Shown in pieces: positions 1 to 10,897 of a stretch of 64,000 nt of DNA. The DNA is taken from positions 39,289 through 103,288 of the forward strand of contig MDYQ01000060.1 in assembly GCA_003024175.1 (NCBI GenBank). The letters run 5' to 3'. This stretch comes from Planoprotostelium fungivorum (Eukaryota > Evosea > Variosea > Cavosteliida > Cavosteliaceae). How positions within the stretch are numbered: position 1 is the first letter of the stretch; the number at the start of each line of letters is the position of its first letter. A model generated the notes under the pieces. That model ran no database searches. It was not told the origin of the DNA and saw only the letters and a list, made by a program, of their open reading frames with translations. The position numbers and the translations under genes were made by a program.

Positions 1-1217
1 AAAATGTGGAAGTCAAATCGAAAGAGCAGCTGAGAAAAGAGAAGGCAGAGCGCAAAGAAGCGAGACGATTGAAGAGAGAAGCGAAGCAGAAAAAGGCCGA
101 AGAGAAGGAGAAGAAAAGGATAGAGAAAGAAAAATCGACCAAGAAGGACGGTGGAAAGAAGAAGAAAAAGAAGGAAGAGGTCAGTGATGTTCCGAACCGT
201 ACTTAATGATGATCTGATGTGCGGCTGATTTCTCGATCTGATCGCAAATAGTCAGAGAAGGAAGAAGAGGAAGAAGAGGAAGAAAAAGAGGATGCAATGG
301 AGGTTGACGAGAAGGAAGAAGAGGAAAATGAGGATGCGGAAGATAAGAAACCACAGACTTCATTCCTTTCGATCGGTGGTCGTCCTTCCATCATCCCCAA
401 GGGATTCAAAGACGTCAAATTACAAAAGACAACAAACTATTTCGATACCATCCTAAAGGACCCAAAGAAGCAATTGTGGCTGATCAAGTTACCCCACGAG
501 GTTGACCAATTTACACTGTTGTAGTCTGATCTTTTCAGGTGGATATCGACCAATTCGATCAGAAAGAGATCACCCTGGACTTATCTTCAAAGAACAAGGT
601 TCGATTTTCCTCGTTTATTCTCTCACACCGTCACTGACTACAACGTTGTAGATCGGACAAGTTTCCCTGGGAGACCACGATTACGACATGACTCAGTTAC
701 CCGTGGAAGAATGTCAGCAGTACGTAACTGTCTTACCCTCTAAAGAGAAGAACGCCTTCGTAGCAGGTGACTCCAGCCCCTCCCCCACCCTCTCATCTAC
801 AACGCAGGAAAGCCCTTCCAGCGCTACCTGTCCCTGTCCGAGTCCGTGAAATTCAGCGGAAAAGTCGAACCACCCCGCGTGGAGAAGCTGAAGCATGAGG
901 TCGATGTGTCTCAATTGAGGCTGAGGTGGACACCACTCGGAATCAAAGCCCCTACGGCACAGCCACTCCCTGATTTCAAGACAAAAGAAGGAGAGAAGAA
1001 GAAAAAGAAGAAGGAAGAGAAGACACCAAAGAAGAAGAGAGGAGAGAAGGAAGAAGAGAAGACTCCAAAGAAGAAGGAGAAGAAGGAGAAGGAGAAGAAG
1101 GAAAAGAAGAGAGAAGAAGAAGAGGAGACTCCGAAGAAGAAGGAGAAGACTCCAAAGAAGAGGAAGGAGAGGGAAGAGGAAGAGACACCGAAGAAGGAGA
1201 AGAAATCGAAAAAATAG
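1..1217 (+). CDS. RNA polymerase I subunit RPA34-like protein (5' partial)
   Basis: The reading frame is open from the window edge, so the start codon lies upstream. Introns are at about 180-251, 501-538, 600-651 and 768-808; the third ends in a CTACAACGTTGTAG palindrome. A Lys/Glu-rich segment is followed by a globular core containing 'IIPKGFKDVKLQK', 'KQLWLIKLPHEVDIDQF' and 'LRLRWTPLGI', then a long Lys-Glu-Pro-Thr tail (TPKKKEK repeats). The order 'GFK...ELWLI-P-LP', then a W-TP-G motif, then a basic tail fits RPA34.5/PAF49 (CD3EAP), which pairs with RPA49 in Pol I and acts in the nucleolus. The Pol I assignment rests on motif order recalled from the family, and another basic nuclear protein is possible. 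The stop lies 12 bp from the stop of the converging gene. Confidence 0.55.
638..651. repeat. Representative CTAC-N6-GTAG intron palindrome
   Basis: CTACAACGTTGTAG, a perfect 14-bp palindrome that forms the 3' end of an intron of the RPA34-like gene. Related copies lie at 18288-18301, 21817-21830, 23917-23930, 24035-24048, 30309-30322, 47644-47657 and 53114-53127. Half-sites CTCGTTGTAGATG(G) occur many more times, mostly in introns. Confidence 0.8.
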
Positions 1218-1229
1218 ACTGTTTATCAT

Positions 1230-1869
1230 TCACACTGTGGGGATTCTGTCTTTCTCTTGTTGATGGACAAGGAGGATGTTCAGCATGAATTGGAGGAGGA
1301 TGCAGGAGCGAGCGACCTTCATAGGAACTAACGTGCTCTCCACTCCGATACTTGTCGTCGGTGTTGGTGATGTCGCATTGTCTGCTGGAGGTACTTCGTT
1401 CGTGCTATCATGTCCCATCTGGAGTGATGCCAACAGTTGTCCAAAGTCGAAGATCTGTACGATTGAGATGCATTGATCAGAAGGACGTCACCTGCGGACT
1501 GTTCTCTTTCGAGATGACGATGATACCGAGAAGGGTCAATAACTTCTCTCCATCACGATCGAGAAGAGGTTGCATGTCCATGATTTCTGGACTGACAACA
1601 GAAGCAAGAGGAGCCATGAGGTGATTGTCTGTCACATCTTCTAAACACGTGACCAGAAGTGCACCTCTGACGGATTCTGATAGCTGACTCCACCAACTCT
1701 TGAAAGCAGTTCCGCCCTTCCATAATTCTCCCACTGTCGTTCTCATATCGTCTCTTTCTCCCCTCCATTCCGTCAGCTGTTCAGTAAATGCGGGTGAGGC
1801 CATTTCAGCGGCCATGCGAAACAAATCAGCCTCATCTCCTGGAACGTCTTCTTTGCTCTCTGCTGTCAT
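1230..1869 (-). CDS. Hypothetical protein, about 195 aa
   Basis: Two exons read from the ATG at 1869. Exon 1 encodes an acidic-hydrophobic stretch beginning 'MTAESKEDVPGDEADLF', ending near 1493. A GTGACG...TACAG intron of about 37 nt follows. Exon 2 continues 'IFDFGQLLASLQMGHDS' to a stop at 1230. I see no signal peptide or membrane segment, and the helical amphipathic pattern suggests a soluble alpha-helical protein. I do not recognise a family. It converges with the RPA34-like gene (12 bp between stops) and diverges from the large HEAT-like gene (120 bp between ATGs), so its ends are well constrained by its neighbours. Confidence 0.6.
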
Positions 1870-1989
1870 GTCGTCCGTGTCGATGTGATGGTGACCCAGT
1901 TGAGGAAATTCAATTGTAGACGTTAGAGGCTCATTTTAGCCCGAATAACCGCCCAGCCTCGAAGGCGACAGCGACCCGCTAACTCTCTT
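1870..1989. promoter_or_regulatory. Divergent intergenic region, likely bidirectional promoter
   Basis: Only 120 bp separate the two divergent start codons at 1869 and 1990, so promoter elements of both genes must lie here or inside the genes. It contains an ATTGTAGACG copy of the recurrent GTTGTAG-type motif. No clear TATA box is visible. Confidence 0.4.
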
Positions 1990-4900
1990 ATGACCAACGA
2001 GAGCAGCAAGTCAGTCTTAGACTTGCTCGAAGAGCTGACCTCGCCCTCTGGCCTGGAGTTGTCAGCCGAGCTCTTTATATTGAGGGATCTGAAGAGGAAA
2101 TTCTCAAAGAGAGACAACATCCGGCTGTTATTCGAGGAGAACCCTTTTCTAAACGACTTCATCTGGTACATCTTCCATCGCAGATTCGGTTGGTCCGATC
2201 AAGTGGATAATGCAAGGCAGCCGGTGACAAGGGCGAGATCCGACTCTTTTGCAAGTGATTCGAAGAACAAGAAGCAGATCAATGATGTAGCCGATGAGTT
2301 CTTGTCCTTCTTAGCTCTTCAGCCACTCAACCCCGAATTGCTCAATTCTCTATCATTCTGCGCCAGCAAAGCGGCGACAAAGGCTGTGGTCAGACAACAG
2401 ACATTACAATTCTTCTTTTCGTGGCTGATACAGCAGATGAGAGAAGAAGAAGAGGGCAATGGACCCGCGTTATCGATTGTCAATAACTTCGCAGCCGTCA
2501 AGGTGAGCCTCACAATGCAACTCCCACTGATGCCTTACAGGATCTCATCATTGTGAGTCTGACGGACGTCTGGTCAGCCATTCGAAAAAAATGCTACAGC
2601 GGACTCTGTGCGGTGATGCCCTACTTCACGATGCCTCAGATCGAATCACTCTACGAAGGCTTTTCGAAGGTGATGTTGCACCAAATGACTCGACGGCGCT
2701 GAATCATCTCAGATCTGTCTGTCTGATTCCTTCACGTGGCAGCAAACGGAGGGAGGAATCCTGGGTGTCCTCTCCATCTTGAAGAGTTTTGACATGGAAC
2801 CAACTGCGACGTTCGCATTCGAAAGTACGAACAAGGGAGATCGTTTCGCTTTCGTATTGAAGGTGAGTCATGTCCTTTGACGACGATTGAGGATGTTGCA
2901 TCAGCTCGGAGAATTAAAGATGGACCGTCTACCGCCCTTCATCTCAGAGAGCATCCGGAATGTCATCTATGCCCTGTTGCCCAATCCTCAGTTGAGCATC
3001 CGCGAATACGCCATACAAGCATTCAACAGCTTTCTCGTTCGGAGCAGGCATCAGGTGAGTACAAAGAGGAAGTCGTCTTCGATTGAATGACATCAGGAAA
3101 CTCTCGATTCACTTCCTGACGTGATACATCGACTGTTGGGAAAATGTACGTTTTTGAGAGACAGGAACGGAAACCAATCGACACTAAACAATCTTTTATC
3201 CATACCTTCTGATCCGTGGGTCGACGCCTACGAAGCAGGTGAGAGACGCCTCTGATTCTATGTTTGGTTATTGTCATTCACACTTTCTATTCACTATTAA
3301 AAGAATCACTGTTGGGAGTGGCCGGATTTGTGGTCGGAAATGTTGCTTTTTTCTCACTTCCAGATTGGCAATTGTACCTCTTCACGCTCCTCTTGTATTT
3401 ATCACATCCCGCCAGCACGGTCCGACAGGTTTGTCCTTTCAACCTCCTCTTCTCACCCTCTCAGGTGTGCAGCGGCGCCTTCCGATCCCTCATGGTAAAA
3501 CATCCAGACGCCATCGTATCTAAATTGCTTTTCAACTGCCTCATCTGCCTCACCCCCATGGAGTCCGCTCTCTTACTCAGAAACAAAGTCATCCATCCAG
3601 AGGGCTTCTTGACGAAGAGCGAAGTGAGAACGAGAATGTAATGCGGACTGATCGCGTGATCAGATCATCAATCCACCACCCTTCTTGTCCAAACCATTTC
3701 AGATGTTGAACGGTGGAAAGAGATTATCTTGGGAGTGGACCGAAGGTCGTATGTTAGCCATCGAGCTCTTGTGTAAATTCACCCTGAACAACCACGTCCA
3801 CTACACTTTTCCATTCGATACGACGCCGAGAAACCAACAGACGAGAGGTTCAACACCACCCACGGCCCAAGTTGCCCGATCAGAAGCTCTCTCTAATGGC
3901 CGTCTCAGACGAAGTTCTTCCGAACAACAGATCAATTTCCCCGATCTGACCAATTTGACCATTCAGATCTCTCCACAGTCCAGGAGGATCAGTCCATCCA
4001 TCGGTGAGAAATCATCAAAGGACGTTAAAGCTGACGACGATTTCAGGTGACATCACCGACGTGGTCATCCGACCACTCCATGCGAGTCTCAGTGATCATC
4101 GACCCTCCACTTCACCAAAATCATTCAAGAGAGCCGTGAAGATCGAGCAGCCGGCAGCACCTTCTTCCCCGTCTCGCAGCATCTTGACTGGCTCACTCAT
4201 CGAACAACTCCACGCTTTAGACGCCAACAGTAGCCTCAGAGTCAAGAGTGACATTGATCCGGGAGTCATATCTCAATTGAAGGTGAGGGACGTGCGATGC
4301 ATCGAATCGACGATGCGACAGTTGTTATCGGCCGAAGGAGTCTTGGAGGCGATGTTCTTGCAGGTAGTCGATGGTTTGAGGGAATGCTCTCAGTGGGAGC
4401 TGTCCAGGATGTCAAATCAAGTTTTACCTCTTCTCACTCAAGTCATCTTCTTTTTAGACCCCAAGATTCTCGAGAGGGTGATCCCATCTTCTATCTTTTA
4501 ATCTCACTCGTACAGATCTGGAATGGCATCTTCTTACGTTCCACCTTTGATGAGGCCAATGCAGATCAGCAGGCTTTCTATCTGGCAGCCTGTATCTCTG
4601 TCAATCACGCCTTGAGAAAGACTTTTTACCTGGAAGAGAAGTTCATCATGAGATTGGGAGGCGAGCAGTCGTGGTCAAATCCGGCTGATCACGCGAAAAT
4701 CGCCACCTTATTGGAATTTGTCAAGAGTCTGCTACCTCCTCTGATGCCAAAGATTCTCGCCATATCACAAACGAATTGTTCGAACAAGTTGAAGACCGTC
4801 TCAACGGAGGTGAAGAATATCGTAGAGATGTACGGTTAACGGATTTAAGGTTTTACTCTTGTGTCATAGTTTCTGGGAGACAGATGTCGACATCAGCAGT

Positions 4901-6035
4901 ATATTGACCAATTTTTCCATCTTGAGTCTGAAGAATCCAACGCAATTGAAGGGCTCTCTATTGAACTCAGTTTATCCCATACTACCTCGCTTCGTGATGA
5001 AATGCTCCATCATTCAGATGGTGAGTTCTTTCAATCGAAGATCGAATCTGATCGTACATGGTAGATCAGATTGGCACCACAGTTAGTCGAACTTTTGATG
5101 ATTCACGACGACCCCGAAGTGCAGATCTCGCTCTTGGATAGTACAAATAAGATCTTATCTCATCTAGTTCAAACCATCAAGGATAAGTATGCGAAACCTT
5201 CCATCGACAAGTGAGTGAATCTCGTCAAATTTCGTCTGACGCTGGTAGGGGTGTGACGACCAATTTCTCCAAGATCTCAGATTTTATGGTGAACAAGATC
5301 TTGTATCTCATGGAGAATAAGACACTAGAGACCGTCATCATCCGGAAGGTGGATTTCGCCTCCACCTCTTCATCCTCTTAATCTTCATTTAGGTCCTTGA
5401 TGTCCTCTACTGGTTGAATGTTCTGTGGAGAGATTTCCGCTATCTCAATCCCATCTGCAGATACATTGCAAAGAGCATGAACCAGGACGTCATCTTGAAT
5501 GCCCTCTCTACGAAGCAGGCCGACTCCAACAGCTTACAGATCCTCTCGAACGACATTCGAGTTTCACCTCAGATGTTAGAATCTGCCGATACAAGTAAGT
5601 TTCTGATCATCATCATCGTCTTGATCTCTCATCATCATCATCTTGATCTCACATCATCATCAGCCGAGGGGGACTTCTCCTTAGATGAAGATGCGCCGTC
5701 TGATCCATTGGCAACGATCGTTCAAGACACGACAGAGAGCTTCGACGATGACGATTGGGACGACAGTGGGGACATGAACGTCACAGTCAACATCAAAGAG
5801 TTCTCCTCTTTCCTGTGTAAATTGAGCAGCCTGAAGGGAAACATTGTAGAACAGTCGAACCAGAAGAACTTGTGTTCGTCTCTGGGTATAGGTGAGGAAG
5901 AACCGATGGAACGATGATGATGACGATGAATCAGACTCGTGTCAAGCGAAGAGCTACCAGAAGAAGTTGGCAGATATTCCACCAGCGGATCGTAACACCA
6001 TCAACTGGCTCGTGACATCATCCGTCCTCGTCTGA
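1990..6035 (+). CDS. Large HEAT/ARM-like alpha-helical protein of unknown function
   Basis: More than a dozen short introns (for example 2503-2540, and GTGAG...CAG introns after 2860 and 3053) join into one frame of roughly 1,100 residues ending at 6035. The product is mostly amphipathic helices such as 'LSIREYAIQAFNSFLVRS' and 'LVELLMIHDDPEVQISLL', typical of HEAT or armadillo solenoids. A low-complexity Ser/Thr/Arg region lies in the middle (around 3840-4200). Near the C terminus is a very acidic block ('SFDDDDWDDSGDMN'). The acidic insert after a solenoid recalls importin or vesicle-coat scaffold proteins, but no diagnostic signature is visible and I do not assign a family. The ATG at 1990 follows the divergent promoter and is the first in frame. 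Confidence 0.7.
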
Positions 6036-6095
6036 TCACGATGACGCGCGATTCAATTTTCCCGAGTTGGAATAAACGTTCAACTCTTTCTTTTA

Positions 6096-7627
6096 TTACA
6101 AGTTGATGACACGAGAGAGTTTCTGAATGCGGTTCAGCATGAGATCGCCCTGCTTGATGGTCGATTGGTACTGGGCGTTCTTGCTGTCGGGTCTGTTTGT
6201 CTCTACAATGCCTCCCACTTTGTCGATCTTGGCGTGAAGTCTACCCGATGCGATGAATCTCGACAACTCCCTGACATTTCGTGAGTACGACTGGTTTTAA
6301 GGTTTAAGAGGATCGGAAACTCACTTGTCCAAAAAGTTGGGAGATACGCCGAAAGCGTTGGCCATGTTGGTCAATTGGACGCTCTTGTATGATTCCAACA
6401 TCTGAGAGTAAGCCAGCACTCTCATTTCCTTTGAAAAGTATTCTGCGTGTGCTGAGAGGTATCTGTTCCTCTTCATGACATCCGTGATGTCGGCTGATGA
6501 AGATGAATCAAAGGTGATGATGAGAGGTGTGAGGATGTGAGAGTGGATGGAAAGAGATATCTCACCAAGAGCAACGAGGAAGGGAGCGTAATTGCACTCG
6601 TAGAAGGACTTCAAAAGTGTCTGCAAGTTGGGAATGTTTCCGATCGATGTCAGGATCTCTGGTGCATTGATGACCTTTAGAGATGAGACGATCGTGTACA
6701 TCATCACGATCACCTTGTTCTTGATGGTGACTCTATCGAGAGCAACGGTGCACATCAGTACCGTGTAGAAGATGAAAGTGTCGTAGTCCAGCAGTTCGAC
6801 GGCAGTGAAGGTGGAGATGGTGTCTAAGAACAGGAGCGCGGATTTCTTGAATTCGCGAATGGACATGAGGTAGAGGGCTTCGTATACCTTCAGTCTGTTT
6901 CTTCTGTCCCAGTCGCTTCCTTGCTCGATCATGCTGTGATCGCTCCATCAGATGAAGCACAATGAAGGGTCATCATGAACAATGGTGAAGGTGTATCGTG
7001 ATGGTGATGACAAGAGACGCACCTCTTCGCTTGGTCGAGGTGGCGTTTGATGAGGGTGTGGTCGTTCCAGAAGAGACCGATTCTGAACATGTTGAAGACG
7101 ATGTCGAGCTTCTGTCCGAAACCGATAGTCTTCTCTAATGTCAACTTGTATTGGCTGATGGCCTTTTCCTATTTCACTTTGAGATGGACCGTATCATTCA
7201 ATTCACGAGACGACTTACCTTCTCTCCAATTCTGCTGAAGAAAGCGGCCTTAGCCTCCATAGCGTCTCTCACTTCACTCTCACCCAAGTTCTCCTGTGCA
7301 TCTTTGATCTTGTCATCGAGTGTCTTGAGTGTCTCCTCGTTGGCCTTTCTCGCCGTGTTCACCAACTCTGTGTCTTCTGACCATCCTAATTCTGAAGCTA
7401 CGATCTGATAGAATGGCAAAACGTCTGATATCATTCAGATATCGTCACAATACATCGTGTATGATTACAGAAACAATCAACGACTCACTGTCCGCCTTAA
7501 TAGCGGCCAAAAGTTTCGACTTGATCTCAGCCTTCTCTGCGTCTGAGATGAACTTCTGATGTAACAGAAAACGATACTCGGACAGAGTCTGATTGGGTAG
7601 GTTCTCGGGGGCAGCGTCTATTTCCAT
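6096..7627 (-). CDS. PSMD6: 26S proteasome regulatory subunit RPN7 (PSMD6)
   Basis: A lid component of the 19S regulatory particle. Exons read from the ATG at 7627: '[16 protein letters not shown]', then '[14 protein letters not shown]', then '[12 protein letters not shown]', '[17 protein letters not shown]', '[19 protein letters not shown]' and '[20 protein letters not shown]', the characteristic RPN7 core. A C-terminal PCI region follows and ends '...RVINL' at 6096. The N-terminal half has the TPR-like repeats of the family and the length (about 385 residues after splicing) is normal. At least six short introns interrupt it. Its stop is about 60 bp from the stop of the HEAT-like gene. Identification is confident because the whole length matches family order. 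Confidence 0.92.
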
Positions 7628-7646
7628 GTGTATCTCTCTTTGTCCT

Positions 7647-7865
7647 TCAATAATTTGAAGATGCTTCCTCTTTCATCGTCACCCTGACGTCACCAATGTC
7701 ATCGTTGTAGTTTCTCAAATTATTAATAATTTTCGCTCCTTTCATCTTTTCTACTCGTGAGACAACTCGCACTGCATTATCTACCTTTTCTGACTGTGAG
7801 TTCTTCAGTCTGGCAGCAGATTGCTGCATGTGATCTGATGCAACGAGCTCACTCTCATCTCGATC
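7647..7865 (-). other. Short open exon downstream of the CacyBP-like gene
   Basis: An open minus-strand stretch reads 'TLDRDESELVASDH' then 'MQQSAARLKNSQSEKV' to a stop at 7647. It is preceded by a plausible CAG acceptor just downstream of the CacyBP stop. It could be a separate 60-residue gene (ATG at 7829), an alternative C-terminal exon of the CacyBP-like gene, or chance. No family is recognised. Confidence 0.25.
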
Positions 7866-7908
7866 TAGTGTCCTGATGATGAGAAGAGCGAGAAACCAGT
7901 TGACGCAC

Positions 7909-8566
7909 TCATTTATTCAACAAAGAAAACCACTTGGTCTCCTTATCCAACTTGTGCAGAGTGACGATGATCTTACTCTTCAGACAGCGGTGGGTCGACT
8001 TTGTGGGGTCGATCTTCTCCTTCAGATTGGAGATCTTGAGTTGATGATGTTCCTTCTTGAAATCACTCAACAAGAGATCGAAGCCTCTCTCTGCAAAGGT
8101 GCAGTTGATCTTCTCGGCGAGGACTTCCCCCACTTCCTCCTTTGAGTCACCGACTTTGGCATACTCGATGTAAACTCTGATGGACCGTGTGAATCACACG
8201 AGGATGTGTTGGCGATCACTCACTTGATTTTCTCTCCATCGTCTAGCCATGAGTAATTGATGATCTGCTTGTATGTGGGAGCGGTGGGAACAGTTATGGT
8301 GACCTTCTCGAGCAGCTCTGGCATTCCAACCTTTGGAATCGATTTAGAGACATTTGGATGCCAGTAGTAGTAAGACTTGTCTCCTTTCGATTTATAAGAT
8401 GCTTCGGTGTAAGACATCTGTCCCTGTTCATTCCATTAGACAATCGTCTTGCCACGTGGGATGCATTTCGAATGGTGATGAGACAATCACCGGAGAGAAA
8501 AACAAATGCCACCTATTCTACCTGCTCTTCATTCGTCACCTCAGCCTTCACTTCTTCTGTAGACAT
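7909..8566 (-). CDS. CacyBP/SIP-like CS-domain protein
   Basis: Exon 1 (ATG at 8566) gives 'MSTEEVKAEVTNEEQ'. A long intron leads to 'MSYTEASYKSKGDKSYYYW', then a CS domain: 'VYIEYAKVGDSKEE', 'INCTFAERGFDLLLSDF', 'HHQLKISNLKEKIDPTKS', 'IIVTLHKLDKETKWFSLL'. The phrase pattern 'F-ERSFDL' and 'K-RKVE-TRWDYLT' matches calcyclin-binding protein (SIAH-interacting protein), an adaptor linking ubiquitin ligases to targets. The C-terminal SGS segment of animal CacyBP is missing because the frame stops at 7909 right after the CS domain, unless the downstream open exon (7647-7865) is joined. The start choice rests on splice phase. Confidence 0.7.
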
Positions 8567-8651
8567 GTTTCGCCCTTTGTATCACCGCCTCTCAATGGAT
8601 GTTTGTGGTGACCCGAAATATTAAACTATAAATATCATTAATTCCTCCATT

Positions 8652-9253
8652 ATGAAGTTTCCACGACTTTCACCACTTTCAATCAACAAGCTCAAATCTA
8701 CCACCATTGGGAGTCATCACACGACAGCATCTGTCGATGATAATCTTGTCGAAAGTCTTTACAGTTACGATCACTTGAACAACCTCGAAGAGCCTGAAAG
8801 CCTGCGGAGTGCAGTAGAGAGGACTGACGTCATCCACAGTGCTTTCAACCACGAAAACATCGCCACTCGCTTCGCTCAATCTGCCGCAGGGGATCTCGCA
8901 GTCACCAAGTTTATCGGTGAGCTGCTGAAGGGTAGCAACAAGCCGTTCATCATCACACACGGACTCTTAGTCGCAAAGTCCGGCATCGAACTATTGGAGG
9001 CCGACGCGGGAGAGTCCACCGGCTTTGCCGCCATCCGAGCCGAGTGATGGAGGAACTCGCACATCATCTTCTTCGTCAGGCTCGTGCTGATGTTCAGATC
9101 GATCAGATGACCAAAGAATCCAAAGTGCTTTCCCCCTTCTCTGATGGAATCGATGCCACGGCTAGACCGGTCTTTCTACTGATCAGCTCGGCCATCGCTT
9201 TCATGGAAGTGAAGCTGTTGACCACGTGTATGCGACTGCCAGCCGGCGCCTAG
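8652..9253 (+). pseudogene. Decayed or mis-spliced NAD-dependent epimerase-like locus
   Basis: The first open frame (8652-9047) contains 'SLRSAVERTDVIHSAFNH' and 'FIGELLKGSNKPFIITHG', closely following the pattern 'SLRAGA-GADGVIHLAF-HD ... L-GS-RPLIVTSG' of bacterial-type NAD(P)-dependent epimerases. The N-terminal Rossmann Gly motif is absent. The frame breaks with a TGA at 9045 and the reading continues in another frame as 'EELAHHLLRQARADVQ' to 9253, without a splice junction that keeps frame. It is therefore probably a truncated pseudogene, or a gene whose introns I placed wrongly. The source may be lateral transfer, which is an inference from the family's distribution only. Confidence 0.4.
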
Positions 9254-9481
9254 AGCGGCGACGTAAGCTGCTAAATAGCATGCAAGTGGTGTGTCCTCAT
9301 TGTGACTCTCTATTCACTCCGCCGCGATTCGCAGACGGGTCGAAAAGATAAATTGTTTCATCAGCAGATCTTATACCTGTAGTTGATGAGTTCTCGTGTC
9401 GATCATTTAGAGATGCTCAGACACAAGGATAGTTCATCATCAGTCTCGAGAAAGAAGAAGACAGATTCGATTCAGTTCGAT
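9254..9481. other. Intergenic stretch without recognisable features
   Basis: I see no long open frame, tRNA-like structure or strong repeat here. It separates the decayed epimerase-like locus from open frames on the minus strand. Confidence 0.4.
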
Positions 9482-10413
9482 TTATTCAAAGTTGGGCCTT
9501 CGTGCGTGTGAACGTCTCGATGCACACTGAAGAAAGAAGAAGGAACGCCGATGCTCTACCTGGGCTGGGTACGGCCATACTCCGTACACCACAGCCTCGT
9601 CAGACACTCGCCTGCCTTTCTCGTAGAGACCCTCGAAGGGTGTCTCCACTCCGGCCAGAATCAAACACTTTCGTGTATCATCTTCTGTGCGGTCGAGCCG
9701 AGGGCATACAATTTTCTGCCCGAAGGCAATACTGGCCGTACATCTCTCGTTCGTTTGTCGGTCTGACTCCTGGTAGCAGCCTCGTCACCTCACTTCGCCA
9801 ACTCAGGGCCAACAGTGTGTGATCATCCTCGAAAGGAGAGCAGAGCTACTTGTGATCACTGTCGTTTGAGAGGGTCGTTGGAGGTGGCTATAGACACGTT
9901 CTTGTCTTGTCTCTCGTGCAAAAGAGGCTCCTGTTGAAGGTGTTGAGCCCGTAGGATGGATACTCATTCCAATGGAAATGTTGTCTCAGTCGGTGGGGGC
10001 AGTCAAGAGTTTGGCTTTCGAAGGGTTGCCAGTGAGAGGCCAAAGAGGTGATGAGCCCGTGTGCTCTTGATCAGAAGTGGTTGTGGAGTTCTTGTGGACT
10101 GGTGCGTTCTACCGTTGCGATTTGTGTCTCAAAGGAGATCCTCGATAAGATATTCCATCGTTGTTGTGGCTGTCTACCTTTGTGGTTGCTGCTTTATGTG
10201 CCGAGCAGAAAATGATTTGCCGGTGCCTCAAACTGGTAAATCCTCTCTTTTCATCAGCTTACCGCGTTTTTGACGTTTAACAAACGCAACTTTCAAAAAA
10301 AAGTTGAGGAATTTCAAGTCACGTGACTGGGATTCCGCCCTTCTCATCCGGTCTACGCGTTGCATCTCCTCTTGTTGGTCATGAGAGTCTGCGAAGGCAC
10401 CCGTGATCACCAT
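9482..10413 (-). CDS. Possible minus-strand gene, exon structure unresolved
   Basis: From an ATG at 10413 the frame begins 'MVITGAFADSHDQQEEM'. A chain of open minus-strand segments follows: 'GLITSLASHWQPFES', 'HFHWNEYPSYGLNTFNRS', 'FEDDHTLLALSWRSEV' and 'RPTNEREMYGQYCLRA', ending with 'ILAGVETPFEGLYEKG' toward 9482. These look protein-like, but I could not join all of them with in-frame GT-AG introns, so it may be a pseudogene. No family is recognised. Plus-strand frames over the same bases look like shadows. Confidence 0.3.
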
Positions 10414-10897
10414 CAGATCTTACGCAATCACGATAATCCTCCTCTGTTTGAAGTGATTAGATCGTGGATGATGTCTTCACCTCTGCACCGTAGAATAGTT
10501 CCTTGCTCTCATGCTATTTCCTTCGAATCCTTAGTGTCGCGATCCTCCACTCGTTCACATCGGTCAATCAGACAACGAATTCATCTTCACACCATCTTCG
10601 AAGCACGACCGATCACGATGAGAAATGGCGCGTGCACGCGTGGAAGAGGTGAACGCTTGACCGTTCATTTTATTGCATTCTATACATTGCATTCCATAGA
10701 TGTTGCCCGAGATGTTGTGGGAATGATGACGGTCGTGATACCATTGGACGTTGTCCATGTGTGTGTCGATGGAACACTACTACTGGTAAGATGGAGTGGG
10801 CTTCTTTCTTCTCGTGAAACACATTCCCATTCTCTTCATCACTCTTACAAATCACAGCGTAAATCCAATAGAAAACTTTATGGAATTACAACAAGAT
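10414..10897. other. Intergenic stretch with an unsupported plus-strand ORF
   Basis: A 183-codon plus-strand frame (10360-10911) spans it and overlaps the 3' end of the GH71 gene. It has no recognised motif, a His/Arg/Ser-rich composition and no splice signals, so I do not call it a gene. Nothing else is visible. Confidence 0.35.

Noticed and set aside
714-1229. 171-codon minus-strand frame rich in Leu/Phe
   Set aside because: Antisense of the Lys/Glu repeat tail of the RPA34-like gene.
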